From Scytonema sp. UIC 10036 (GTDB taxonomy: Bacteria > Cyanobacteriota > Cyanobacteriia > Cyanobacteriales > Nostocaceae), in NCBI RefSeq assembly GCF_009725235.1, contig NZ_WJFC01000036.1:1-64000 (forward strand): 64,000 nucleotides of DNA, given 5' to 3'. The notes below the pieces were generated by a model. The model was not told the DNA's origin, made no database searches, and saw only the letters and a program-made list of their open reading frames with translations. Positions 15,647 through 27,200 of the stretch are shown here, in pieces (within the stretch, counting starts at the first letter, position 1; the number at the start of each line of letters is the position of its first letter). A program made the position numbers and the translations under genes.

Positions 15647-18600
15647 ATGAACAAGAAAACAGAAATTACAGGGGAACTGGATAATAATTTGTGGCAAATT
15701 AACACGGATTCAGAGGCGATCGCCGTTATTGGTATAGGGTGTAGATTTCCAGGAGCAAACAGTTATAACGAATTTTGGGAAAATCTAGAGAAAGGGATAG
15801 ATAGTATAACGGAGATACCTAAAAAGCGATGGGATGTTGATAATTTTTATTCTTTAAATGGTGAACCCAATACAAGTACTAGTAGGTGGGGAGGATTTAT
15901 CGAAGATATAGATAAATTTGACGCCAAATTTTTTCAGATATCGGATCGAGAAGCTCAGCGAATGGACCCTCAACAAAGGATAGTACTAGAACTGAGTTGG
16001 TCATGCATAGAAGATGCTGGATATTCACCATTAGAATTATCAGGAAAGAATATAGGTGTTTTTATTGGTGTTTGTAATTTCGATTATAAAGAATTACAAG
16101 ATAAAGGCGAAGTTATAGAAGGACATAATTCTACAGGTACATATACTTGTCTTATTCCAAATCGAATCTCCTATTTTTTTAATTTTCATGGACCTAGTAT
16201 TCCTATAGACACAGCTTGTTCCAGTTCGCTTGTAGCCATTCATCAAGCAGTGAATGCACTCAATCAAAATGAATGTGAGATGGCATTAGTTGGTGGTGTT
16301 AGCGTATTATGTACACCGACTAGTTATATCTCTTTCAGTAAGTTGGGTATGTTATCACCTGAGGGTAAATGTAAAACCTTTGACGCTGAAGCAAACGGCT
16401 ATGTGCGTGGTGAAGGGGCAGGGATCATTTTATTAAAACCTTTGAGAAAAGCAGTAGAGGATAAAAATTATATTTATGGAATAGTTAAAGGGAGTGCCAT
16501 AAATCATGGGGGTCATGCCCGCACTTTAACCTCTCCCAATGCTTACTCTCAATCACAAGTTGTGAGAACTGCATGTATAAGGGCAAATATTACACCTGAT
16601 ACAATATCTTATATAGAAGCTCATGGAACAGGTACGCCGTTAGGCGACCCAATTGAAATCAATGCTTTAAAACGAGCATATACACAGCTATATCAGCATT
16701 ATGGTATTGAACTACCCGCAGAAAGCTATTGTGGATTAGGTTCAGTAAAAACGAATATTGGACATTTGGAATCAGCAGCCGGTATTGCCGGGATCGTAAA
16801 AGTATTATTGGCAATGAAATATAAAAAATTGCCAAGAATGAATAACTTTCAGCAATTAAATCCTCGAATCAAGTTAGATGGTAGTCCCTTTTATATAGTT
16901 AAAGAAACAAAAAACTGGCAACATTTAAAAACACAAGAAGGAAAAATTATTCCCAGACGGGCTGGGGTAAGTTCCTTTGGTTTTGGGGGTGTTAATGCTC
17001 ACGTAATCCTGGAAGAGTTGTCAGTACCAGAAGAAATAGTGACTACAAAAATCGAGCGTCCAAGTCACTTGATGACACTTTCGGCGAAAACTGAGAACGC
17101 TCTAAAGGAACTGGCAAAGAAATATCAAATTTATTTAAGCTCCGAACTCAAGATACCCCTAGAAGATATTTGTTACACGGCTAATACTGGGCGATCGCAT
17201 TTTGAATACCGCCTTGCTATTATGGCCAACTCCAGAAAGCACTTAGTTGAGCAACTCAGTGTGGCATCTGGGAACACAGCAGGTTTAATGAGTGGTCAAG
17301 CAAGCAAAAAGCCACTTAAGAAAGCTTTCTTGTTCACTGGTCAAGGTTCGCAGTACATCAACATGGGTCGCGAAATTTACGACACTCAGCCCATTTTCCG
17401 CCAAACTTTGCAGCAGTGCGATGAAATCTTGCGCCCTTATCTGGAAGATTCGTTATTAGAGGTACTCTATCCTCTCAAAGCTCTTGAGCAAGCCTCATAT
17501 TCTAAGCTGGATCGAACAGCCTATACCCAACCGGCATTGTTTGCGGTTGAATATGCTCTGTATCAACTATGGAAGTCTTGGGGGATAGAACCAGATGTCG
17601 TGATGGGGCACAGTGTCGGCGAGTATGTTGCTGCCACTGTAGCTGGAGTGTTTAGCTTGGAAGATGGACTAGCCCTAATGGTTCATCGAGGAAAGTTGAT
17701 GCAGCAGTTGCCTGGAGGTGAAATGGTTGCGCTCATGGCAACAGAATCGAGGGTGAGGGAAGCGATGGCACCTTACGCACGGACAGTGGCGCTCGCCGCT
17801 ATCAATGGTTCAGAAAGTGTGGTGATTTCTGGAGCCAGAGAAGATGTGAGCGGGATTTGTCAACAGTTAGAACAACAGGGAATCAAAACAAAGCGCTTAC
17901 AAGTATCTCATGCCTTCCATTCGCCGTTGATGACACCAATGTTGAAGGAGTTTGAGCGTGTAGCTAATGGTGTCGCCTACAATCAACCCCAGATACCGCT
18001 AGTATCCAATGTCACAGGACTTCTAGCAAACGAGAACATCGCTACAGCCGACTACTGGGTGAATCATGTGTGCCAAACAGTGCAATTTGCCAGCAGTATG
18101 CAGGCATTGCAGGATTATGAAGTGTTCTTAGAGATAGGACCAAAGCCAATTTTATTGGGGATGGGACGTGAATGCATACCGGAGAGGGAGAGATTGTGGC
18201 TGCCGTCTCTACGTCCGGGAGTGGCAGAATGGAAACAACTCCTGTCGAGTTTGAGTCAGTTGTATGTAGCCGGAGTTGAGGTAGATTGGTCGGGATTTGA
18301 GAGAGGCTATGCCCGAAAGAAAGTGACACTGCCTACCTATCCATTTCAAAGACAGCGTTATTGGATTGAGAATCAATCATTGAGTGTGCGAGGACAAAAA
18401 TCAACAAAACTGCACCCGTTACTCGATAAAAAGCTGCAATCACCCTTAAGTCAAGATGTTTTCTTTGAATCAGAATTTAGTACCTCTACCAAGCCGTTAT
18501 TAGCAGAATATAAAGTATACGACCAAGTTGTCGTACCAGGAGCCTGTCATCTGGCGTTACTCTTAGGAGCAGCTTCCTTAACTTTCTCAACCCAAGCGTG

Positions 18601-21220
18601 TCGATTAGAAAATATAGTATTCCCCCAGGCATTAGCGATCCCCTCTGGAGAAGCACGCACAGTGCAATTGGTACTTTCCCCACAAGGAAGTGGTAAATCT
18701 TTCCAACTCATCAGCTTTGATGCAGCCACAGACAGCAGTGCTCAAAGTCAATGGCTTGTCCTCGCCACAGGCGTGCTCTGGCCGATGACGAACACGGGTT
18801 CGCAAACCATAGCCATCGAAGAAATACTTGCACGGTGTACGCAACAAATACACGAGAGCGAAATTTCTCCTAATAGGCACAGACAAATCCAATTGGGCGA
18901 AAGCTTTCAGTGGCTGGATAGCGTCTGGTGTGGGGAAGGAGAAGCCATAGCGAAAATCAAATGGCAGGACCTACTAGGAGATGAGCAACAAGAGTATGAG
19001 TTATATCCGGGTTTGATTGACTCATGCTGGCAACTGATGAACATAGTCTTTTCGGGGGAAGAAACTTTTGTGCCATTGGCAATTGAGAGTTTCCGGTTTG
19101 AGCAAAGACCCGAAACTCAGCAGTTATGGTGTCATGCAAGGCGAAGAGAGCAGCAGGATTCAGATGGCGACTTCATAGCAGATATCAAACTGTTGGATGT
19201 CAAGGGACAGATGATTGCAGAGATGGACGGCGTGTCAGCCAAAAAAGTCAGCCAGTGGTTGCCCGACACTCTTGAAACTACAGACTGGTTATACGAAATA
19301 GATTGGCAAGCATTGGACTTAGAACAATCGACTCAGGCCAAGGGTGGGAGTTGGTTGATATTTACAGACTCACAAGGAATCGGCCAACAGCTAGCAGAAA
19401 AATTACAACAGCTTGAGGGTGATTGCATCTTAGTCTCTGCGGGTGTGAAGTATGAAAAAAGAGATCGACAACATTATCAAATAGACCCCTCTCAACCAGA
19501 ACACTTCCAAAAACTGCTCTTGGAGATTGGTAGCAAACAACCACTGGGGATCGTTCACTTGTGGAGTATCGCTCCAGATGAAACGGCTCTGAGCAATGTC
19601 CCCACAGCCGAACTCCACAATTGTGGGAGTGTCTTGCATTTAGTGCAAGCATTAGTGCAATTCTCTGAGCAAAGAACAGCGCATCTGTGGCTAGTGACGC
19701 AGGGAACACAAGCAGTGCCATTCACATCAGAGCCATTGCAACTCACAGGCAGTAGTTTGTGGGGATTGGGTCGAGTGATTGCTTTAGAGTATCCAGAATT
19801 CCAATGCGTGCTCGTAGATTTACCTGTGGCTGGAACGCGACAACAGCACACACAAGCAATACTATTGGAGTTATCAGCTTCCCGATATGCAGAAGCTCAA
19901 ATTGCCTACCGTGACGATAAGCGATACGTAGCTCGACTGGTGCGGCATACTGCCACTCCCAAAGAACAACTGGTAACGGATTGCGCCGAGCCAGTACAGG
20001 TGAATCAAGAGCAATTATCAGTCAAAGCAGATGCGAGTTATTTGATTACTGGTGGATTAGGGGCACTGGGTTTGGAGGTGGCTGAGTGGTTGGTAGAAAA
20101 GGGAGCGCGAAATTTGGTATTAACAGGACGCAGCCAAGGAACTGTTGCAGCATTAGAGCGAATATCAGGATTTGAGCAATTAGGGGTGAGGGTGCTGGTG
20201 GTACAAGCCGATATCGCCCAAGTGACTCAAGTTGAGGAAGTCCTAGAAAAAATCAACTCCGAGCTACCGCCGTTGCGGGGGATTGTTCATGCTGCAGGAG
20301 TAGTGGATGGTGGAGTGTTAAAGCAGCAATCTCAGGAGCGCTTTGAGCGGGTGATGGCTCCCAAGGTGGCAGGAACATTGAATCTTCACAACTTGACCCA
20401 ACATTTGCCGCTTGAGTTTTTTGTTTGTTTCTCGTCGATGAGTTCAGTGTTTGGCTATGGGGGACAAGGTAATTATGCGGCGGCTAATGCGTTTATGGAT
20501 AGCTTGGTTCATTACCGTAAGACTTTGGGTTTGCCGGGAATGAGTATTAATTGGGGACCTTGGTCGCAGGTGGGAATGATAGCTAACTTGGAGAGTGCCG
20601 ACCAAAATCGTATGCAGTGGGTAGGTATTGGGAAAATTTCGACCTTAAAGGGATTGGCTGTGCTGGAGCAATTGCTAAACCAATCTCCTACGCAAGTGAC
20701 AGTAATACCTATCAAATGGTCGGAATTTATTAGTAAATCGGCTTTCGTACCACGCCTTTTCGCTAATATTGGTACTTTTGTTAAGAAAACTGAGAAATCT
20801 CAATTCTACACTCTCCTAGAGACATCTCATCCTAGGGAGCGCAAAAAACTTTTAATTGACCATGTTTGCTCGCAGGTGACTAAAGTGTTAGGGCACAAAC
20901 TTTCGCCAACACTAGACCTCCAGCAAGGATTTTTTGAATTAGGGATGGATTCTCTGACAGCTATAGAGCTGACAAATTCTCTGCAAAAGAGTTTGGCTTG
21001 CTCTTTGCCTTCTGGCTTGACGTTTGCCTATCCGACAGTCACAAAGTTAGCTGATTATCTAGCTCAAAAAGTACTCAAGTGGAATGAACCCGTGGAGTTG
21101 GATGTAGGTTCACAAATTATTAATCATCAACCAGCGCTCGCTAAGTCCGATGTTGAAAATTTATCCGAGCGTGAAGCTGAAGCTTTGCTGATGGAAAAAT
21201 TAACAAGTATTAATTTTTGA
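15647..21220 (+). CDS. Type I PKS module 1: KS-AT-DH(inactive)-KR-ACP
   Basis: 1857 aa. KS about 20-450: DTACSSSL (Cys191), HGTGTPLGDP, KTNIGHLESAAG. AT about 555-890: GHSVGEYVAA (Ser656) and HAFHSP, which predicts malonyl-CoA. DH about 925-1190: the active-site His is replaced (AEYKV, Tyr955, where PKS2 and PKS3 have AEHKV), and the YGPxFQGL motif is degraded to LGESFQWL (Trp1089), so dehydration is not expected. KR about 1460-1645: TGGLGALG, FSS, GNYAAAN; the LDD box reads VDG. ACP: GMDSL (Ser1769). The C-terminal tail SEREAEALLMEKLTSINF is a docking segment. There is no loading domain before the KS. The module should add two carbons and leave a hydroxyl on the starter carbonyl. The KS is more AT-rich and less like the other three KS domains. 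Confidence 0.95.
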   Translation: MNKKTEITGELDNNLWQINTDSEAIAVIGIGCRFPGANSYNEFWENLEKGIDSITEIPKKRWDVDNFYSLNGEPNTSTSRWGGFIEDIDKFDAKFFQISDREAQRMDPQQRIVLELSWSCIEDAGYSPLELSGKNIGVFIGVCNFDYKELQDKGEVIEGHNSTGTYTCLIPNRISYFFNFHGPSIPIDTACSSSLVAIHQAVNALNQNECEMALVGGVSVLCTPTSYISFSKLGMLSPEGKCKTFDAEANGYVRGEGAGIILLKPLRKAVEDKNYIYGIVKGSAINHGGHARTLTSPNAYSQSQVVRTACIRANITPDTISYIEAHGTGTPLGDPIEINALKRAYTQLYQHYGIELPAESYCGLGSVKTNIGHLESAAGIAGIVKVLLAMKYKKLPRMNNFQQLNPRIKLDGSPFYIVKETKNWQHLKTQEGKIIPRRAGVSSFGFGGVNAHVILEELSVPEEIVTTKIERPSHLMTLSAKTENALKELAKKYQIYLSSELKIPLEDICYTANTGRSHFEYRLAIMANSRKHLVEQLSVASGNTAGLMSGQASKKPLKKAFLFTGQGSQYINMGREIYDTQPIFRQTLQQCDEILRPYLEDSLLEVLYPLKALEQASYSKLDRTAYTQPALFAVEYALYQLWKSWGIEPDVVMGHSVGEYVAATVAGVFSLEDGLALMVHRGKLMQQLPGGEMVALMATESRVREAMAPYARTVALAAINGSESVVISGAREDVSGICQQLEQQGIKTKRLQVSHAFHSPLMTPMLKEFERVANGVAYNQPQIPLVSNVTGLLANENIATADYWVNHVCQTVQFASSMQALQDYEVFLEIGPKPILLGMGRECIPERERLWLPSLRPGVAEWKQLLSSLSQLYVAGVEVDWSGFERGYARKKVTLPTYPFQRQRYWIENQSLSVRGQKSTKLHPLLDKKLQSPLSQDVFFESEFSTSTKPLLAEYKVYDQVVVPGACHLALLLGAASLTFSTQACRLENIVFPQALAIPSGEARTVQLVLSPQGSGKSFQLISFDAATDSSAQSQWLVLATGVLWPMTNTGSQTIAIEEILARCTQQIHESEISPNRHRQIQLGESFQWLDSVWCGEGEAIAKIKWQDLLGDEQQEYELYPGLIDSCWQLMNIVFSGEETFVPLAIESFRFEQRPETQQLWCHARRREQQDSDGDFIADIKLLDVKGQMIAEMDGVSAKKVSQWLPDTLETTDWLYEIDWQALDLEQSTQAKGGSWLIFTDSQGIGQQLAEKLQQLEGDCILVSAGVKYEKRDRQHYQIDPSQPEHFQKLLLEIGSKQPLGIVHLWSIAPDETALSNVPTAELHNCGSVLHLVQALVQFSEQRTAHLWLVTQGTQAVPFTSEPLQLTGSSLWGLGRVIALEYPEFQCVLVDLPVAGTRQQHTQAILLELSASRYAEAQIAYRDDKRYVARLVRHTATPKEQLVTDCAEPVQVNQEQLSVKADASYLITGGLGALGLEVAEWLVEKGARNLVLTGRSQGTVAALERISGFEQLGVRVLVVQADIAQVTQVEEVLEKINSELPPLRGIVHAAGVVDGGVLKQQSQERFERVMAPKVAGTLNLHNLTQHLPLEFFVCFSSMSSVFGYGGQGNYAAANAFMDSLVHYRKTLGLPGMSINWGPWSQVGMIANLESADQNRMQWVGIGKISTLKGLAVLEQLLNQSPTQVTVIPIKWSEFISKSAFVPRLFANIGTFVKKTEKSQFYTLLETSHPRERKKLLIDHVCSQVTKVLGHKLSPTLDLQQGFFELGMDSLTAIELTNSLQKSLACSLPSGLTFAYPTVTKLADYLAQKVLKWNEPVELDVGSQIINHQPALAKSDVENLSEREAEALLMEKLTSINF

Positions 21221-21231
21221 AGAACCAAATT

Positions 21232-24200
21232 ATGAGCCAAGCAGACCAGTCAATTTCTCCAATTAAGCGAGCGCTTCTAGCTGTAGAGCATATGCAAGCC
21301 AAGCTAGAAGCTGTGGAAACAGCTAAAAAAGAACCAATAGCGCTCGTGGGCATGGGGTGTCGATTTCCGGGCGGTGTACTCAATCCAGAAGCCCTCTGGC
21401 AACTACTGCGCGACGGTGTAGATGCAGTCACTGAAGTGCCAGCGAATCGCTGGGATATTAATGCTTTGTATGACCCCAATCCGGAAACTCCCGGCAAAAT
21501 GTATACTCGCTACGGTGGGTTTATCAGTCAGTTGGAGGACTTCGACGCTCAGTTTTTCGGGATTGCCCCCAGAGAAGCGGTGAGCCTCGACCCTCAGCAA
21601 CGGATGCTGTTGGAGGTCAGTTGGGAAGCAATAGAAAGTGCCAACATCAGCCCCGCTCAATTGCTAGGTTCTCAAACCGGGGTGTTCGTTGGCATTTCTG
21701 CTAATGATTATTTGCACCGCTTGGTGAGTAGAGAAGCAACAGAGATTGATGCTTACCAAGGTACAGGCACTGTTCATAGTATTGCGGCAGGTCGCTTGTC
21801 TTATCTTTTAGGGTTAACCGGGCCAAGCATAGCATTGGATACGGCCTGCTCCTCCTCTTTGGTAGCAGTTCATTTAGCTTGTCAAAGCCTGCGGAATCAT
21901 GAGTGTAATTTAGCTCTAGCAGGCGGGGTTAACTTGCTGCTTTCCAGTGAAATTAGTATCAATTTATCGAAAGCGAGGATGCTTTCACCGGATGGGCGAT
22001 GCAAAACCTTTGATGCTAAAGCTGACGGCTACGTCCGGAGTGAGGGGTGCGGGGTGATTATCCTCAAACGACTCTCTGATGCAGTCAAAGACAACGATCT
22101 CATACTCGCATTGATTCGCGGCAGTGCAGTCAACCAAGATGGTCGCAGCAGTGGTTTGACAGCACCTAACGGTTTAATGCAGCAAGCAGTCATTCGCCAA
22201 GCGTTGGAAAATGGTGGGGTAGAACCGAGTGAAGTTAGTTATATTGAAGCTCATGGTACGGGGACTGCTTTAGGAGATCCAATTGAAGTGGAAGCTTTGG
22301 CAGCAGTGTTTGGCAACAATCGCGCCAAAGACCAGCCCCTAACTGTAGGTTCGCTAAAAACCAATATTGGACATTTAGAGTCTGCAGCTGGAATTGCCGG
22401 ACTCATCAAGGTGGTGCTGCAATTTCAGCACCAGGAAATTGCACCGCATTTGCACTTCCAACATCCCAGTCCCTATATTGACTGGGAGAATTTGCCCCTC
22501 ATAGTTCCCACTCAAAGAACTCAGTGGCACACAGGAGAAAATCCCCGTTTAGCAGGAGTGAGTTCTTTCGGCTTTAGCGGTACAAATGCCCATGTGATAT
22601 TGGCACAACCCCCAACACAAAAGCCTCAACCAACATCTGAAGTCGAACGTCCTTTCCATCTGCTTACCCTATCAGCAAAGACACCATCAGCTTTAGAACA
22701 GTTAGCTTTTAGCTATCAAAACTACATCCAAACTCAGACTGAAATATCGATAGCAGATATATGCTACACGGCAAATACAGGGCGATCGCATTTTCACTAC
22801 CGTCTGGCGATGGTCGCTGACTCTAGGGAGCAGTTAGTAGAACAACTCACCAGCCCAGACACGACCATCACCAATGGTGTAGGCTCTCAGTTAACAATAG
22901 CTTTCTTATTCAGCGGACAAGGCTCCCAGTACATCAACATGGGACGGCAACTTTACGAAACGCAACCGATATTCCGTGAAACACTACAGCAGTGCAATGA
23001 AATCCTTCGCCCCTATTTAAAGCCTACCTTACTAGAGGTACTCTATCCTACCGAGTTAAGTGACCACCAGCGCTCGTCGCTACTAGATCAAACAGCTTAT
23101 ACCCAACCGGCATTGTTTGCGGTTGAATATGCTCTGTATCAACTATGGAAGTCTTGGGGGATAGAACCAGATGTCGTGATGGGGCATAGCGTCGGGGAGT
23201 ACGTAGCGGCAACAGTTGCTGGAGTGTTTAGCCTAGAAGATGGTCTGAAACTCATCGCCCAACGGGGACGATTAATGCAGGAGTTGCCTGGAGGTGAGAT
23301 GGTTTCGGTGAAAGCATCACAACAGCAGGTAGCGGAAATCATAGCACAAAGGCGAAACACAATGGGGTTGGCACAGGAGGATGTAGCGCTCGCCGCTATC
23401 AATGGTTCAGAAAGTGTGGTGATTTCTGGAGCCAGAGAAGATGTGAGCGGGATTTGTCAACAGTTAGAACAACAGGGAATCAAAACAAAGCGCTTACAAG
23501 TATCTCATGCCTTCCATTCGCCGTTGATGACACCAATGTTGAAGGAGTTTGAGCGTGTAGCTAATGGTGTCGCCTACAATCAACCCCAGATACCGCTAGT
23601 ATCCAATGTCACAGGACTTCTAGCAAACGAGAACATCGCTACAGCCGACTACTGGGTGAATCATGTGTGCCAAACAGTGCAATTTGCCAGCAGTATGCAG
23701 GCATTGCAGGATTATGAAGTGTTCTTAGAGATAGGACCAAAGCCAATTTTATTGGGGATGGGACGTGAATGCATACCGGAGAGGGAGAGATTGTGGCTGC
23801 CGTCTCTACGTCCGGGAGTGGCAGAATGGAAACAACTCCTGTCGAGTTTGAGTCAGTTGTATGTAGCCGGAGTTGAGGTAGATTGGTCGGGATTTGAGAG
23901 AGGCTATGCCCGAAAGAAAGTGGCGCTCCCTACCTATCCATTTCAAAGACAGCGTTATTGGATTGAGAATTCTTCCCCGGCTAGACGAGGACAAAAATCA
24001 ACAAAACTGCACCCGTTACTCGATAAAAAGCTGCAATTGCCCTTAAGCCAAGACATTGTATTTGAATCAGAATTTAGTACCTCTACCAAGCCATTCTTAG
24101 CAGAACATAAAGTATACGACCAAGTTGTCGTACCAGGAGCAGCTTATCTTTCGTTACTCTTAGGAGCAGCTTCCTTAACTTTCTCAACCCAAGCGTGTCG

Positions 24201-27200
24201 ATTAGAAAATATAGTATTCCCCCAGGCATTAGCGATCCCCTCTGGAGAAGCACGCACAGTGCAATTGGTACTTTCCCCACAAGGAAGTGCCAAATCGTTC
24301 CAACTCATTAGCTTTGATGCAGCAACAGACAGCAGCAATCAGGTAAGTAAATTGCTAGTTCATGCCACAGGTTTTATCTCGCCTAGCATGAACACGACAC
24401 CACAAACCATAGCCATCGAAGAAATACTTGCACGGTGTACGCAACAAATAGACAAAAGCGAAATTTACTCTAGTAGACAAAAGCGGCAAATTCAATTTGG
24501 TGCCAGCTTCCAGGGGCTAGATATTGTCTGGTGTGGGGAAGGAGAAGCCCTAGCAAAAATTAAATGGCTTGACCTAGGAGATGAGCAACAGGAGTATCAG
24601 TTATATCCAGGTTTAATCGACTCGTGCTTGCAACTCACTGGCATGATGTTACCTCAAGAAGATACGTTTGTACCGTTTGCAATTGAGAGTTTCCGGTTTG
24701 AGCAAAGACCCCAAACTCAGCAGTTATGGTGCTATACACGGCTACGAGAGCAACAAAACTCTAATATAAACAAGTTCATAGCAGATATCAAACTGTTTGA
24801 CTTTACAGGACAGTTGATTGCAGAGATGATTGGCATGGAAGCCAAAAAAGTCACTCGTCAGTTGTTGCTGCCTTCCCACAATCTAGATGTTACAGACTGG
24901 CTATACGAAATAGACTGGCAAGCATTGGACTTAGAACAATCGACTCAGGCCAAGGGTGGGAGTTGGTTGATATTTACAGACTCACAAGGAATCGGCCAAC
25001 AGCTAGCAGAAAAATTACAACAGCTTGAGGGTGATTGCATCTTAGTCTCTGCGGGTGTGAAGTATGAAAAAAGAGATCGACAGCATTATCAAATAGACCC
25101 CTCTCAACCAGAACACTTCCAAAAACTGCTCTTGGAGATTGATAGCACACAACCACTGGGGATCGTTCACTTGTGGAGTATCGCTCCAGATGAAACGGCT
25201 CTGAGCGATCTCCCCACAGCCGAACTCCACAATTGTGGGAGTGTCTTGCATTTAGTGCAAGCATTGGCGCAAATAAGAGAGCAAAGACCACCGCATCTAT
25301 GGTTAGTAACGCAGGGAACCCAAGCAGTATCATTAACATCAGAGCCATTGCGACTCACAGGCAGTAGTTTGTGGGGATTGGGTCGAGTGATTGCTTTAGA
25401 GTATCCAGAATTTCAATGCGTGCTCGTAGATTTACCTGTGGCTGGAACGCGACAACAGCACACACAAGCAATACTGTGGGAGTTATCAGCTTCCCGATAT
25501 GCAGAAGCTCAAATTGCCTACCGTGACGATAAGCGATACGTAGCCCGACTGGTGCGGCATACTGCCAGTTATCCTCAGAAACAACTGACAACAGATGAGC
25601 CGATGGGTGTTGCAGAATCTAGGGATGATTCTTGTGGAACGGAGGGCAAGATGCCTGCTCCAAAGATACAAGGGAAGGGCGAGATACCTATCCCACAAAA
25701 AGACAAAATTCATCCCGCAAATATGCAACGCCAGCCAGTGCAATTAAAAATCTCTGAATATGGCTTATTAGATAATCTTTCCCTCCTAGAGATGAAGCGT
25801 CGCTTACCACAAATGGATGAGGTAGAAATTCAAGTGCAAGCAAGCACAGTGAATTTCCGAGATGTACTCAATGCTTTAGGAATGCTTAAAGAGTATTATG
25901 CCGAAAAGATGGGGATTACCCAAGCGAGTCACTTGACTTTTGGATTTGAATGTGCGGGAATTATCGCCACCGTAGGAGAAAATGTTTCCCACCTGCAAGT
26001 AGGGGATGAAGTTGTAGCATGGGTGACAACTCACGATGCTTTGAGTAGTTTTGTCACCTTAGCCGCAACGACGGTGGTGAAAAAGCCGACAAATTTGAGT
26101 TTCCAACAAGCAGCGACAACACCTTTAGCATTCTTAACAGCCCAGTATGGATTGCATACATTGGCTCAACTCCAGCCAGGAGAACGAGTTTTGATTCATG
26201 CGGCGGCTGGAGGTGTGGGTCAAGCAGCGGTGCAGATAGCGCTGAATGCTGGCGCGGAGGTATTCGCTACCGCTTCGATTCACAAGTGGGAATTTCTCAA
26301 ATCAATGGGAGTTAAGCACGTAATGAACTCCCGCAGTTTAGATTTTGCCGACGAGGTAATGAGTTTGACCCAAGGACAAGGGGTAGACGTTGTTCTCAAT
26401 AGCTTTAATGGTGAGTTCATCCCCAAAAACTTACAGGTGCTTTCCAATCGAGGAAGATTTGTTGAAATCGGCAAAATTGGTATTTGGGATGAAAGCCAAG
26501 TCAGAGACATAAGAGAAGATGTTTCATATTTTGCTTTTGATTTAGGGGAAGTTCAGCAAAAGCAGCCGGATTTAATTCCTTCCATGTTGCAGCAGTTGAT
26601 GGCACAATTGCACACAGGTACTTTAAAACCTTTACCTCAGACTGTATTTCCACTGGAGCAAGTCGTGAATGCTTTCCGGTACATGGCAACAGCCAAACAT
26701 ATTGGCAAAGTGGTGATATCGATGCCACCCATAAAACCTAAGGTGAATGGGGATCGATTATCAGTCAAACCAGATGTAAGTTATTGGATTACTGGTGGAT
26801 TAGGAGCACTGGGTTTAGAAGTGGCTGGGTGGCTAGTAGAAAAAGGAGCGCGAAATTTGGTATTGACTGGACGCAGTCAGGGATCTGTTGCCACAAAAGA
26901 GCGAATATCAGAATTTGAGCAATTAGGGGTGAGGGTACTGGTTGTCAAAGCAGATGTGTCTCAAGTGACTCAGGTTGAGGAAGTTATAAAGAAAATTAGC
27001 TCCGAGCTACCGCCACTACGGGGTATAATTCATGCGGCAGGAGTATTGGATGATGGAGTGTTAAAGCAGCAATCTCAAGAGCGCTTTGAGCAGGTGATGG
27101 CTCCTAAGGTGGCAGGGGCATGGAATCTCCATAACTTGACCCAACATTTGCCGATAGAGTTTTTTGTGTGTTTCTCGTCAATAAGTTCGGTGTTTGGCTC

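Noticed and set aside
18042..20715. Minus-strand frames of 60-119 aa inside the PKS genes, repeated at matching places in PKS2 and PKS3
   Set aside because: They are antisense shadows of conserved PKS domains; they repeat only because the domains repeat.
21217..21231. TTG start of PKS2 (and likewise 33500 for the hybrid)
   Set aside because: An ATG 15 bases downstream has a GAAGA-type site at a normal distance and keeps the whole docking coil, so it is preferred.
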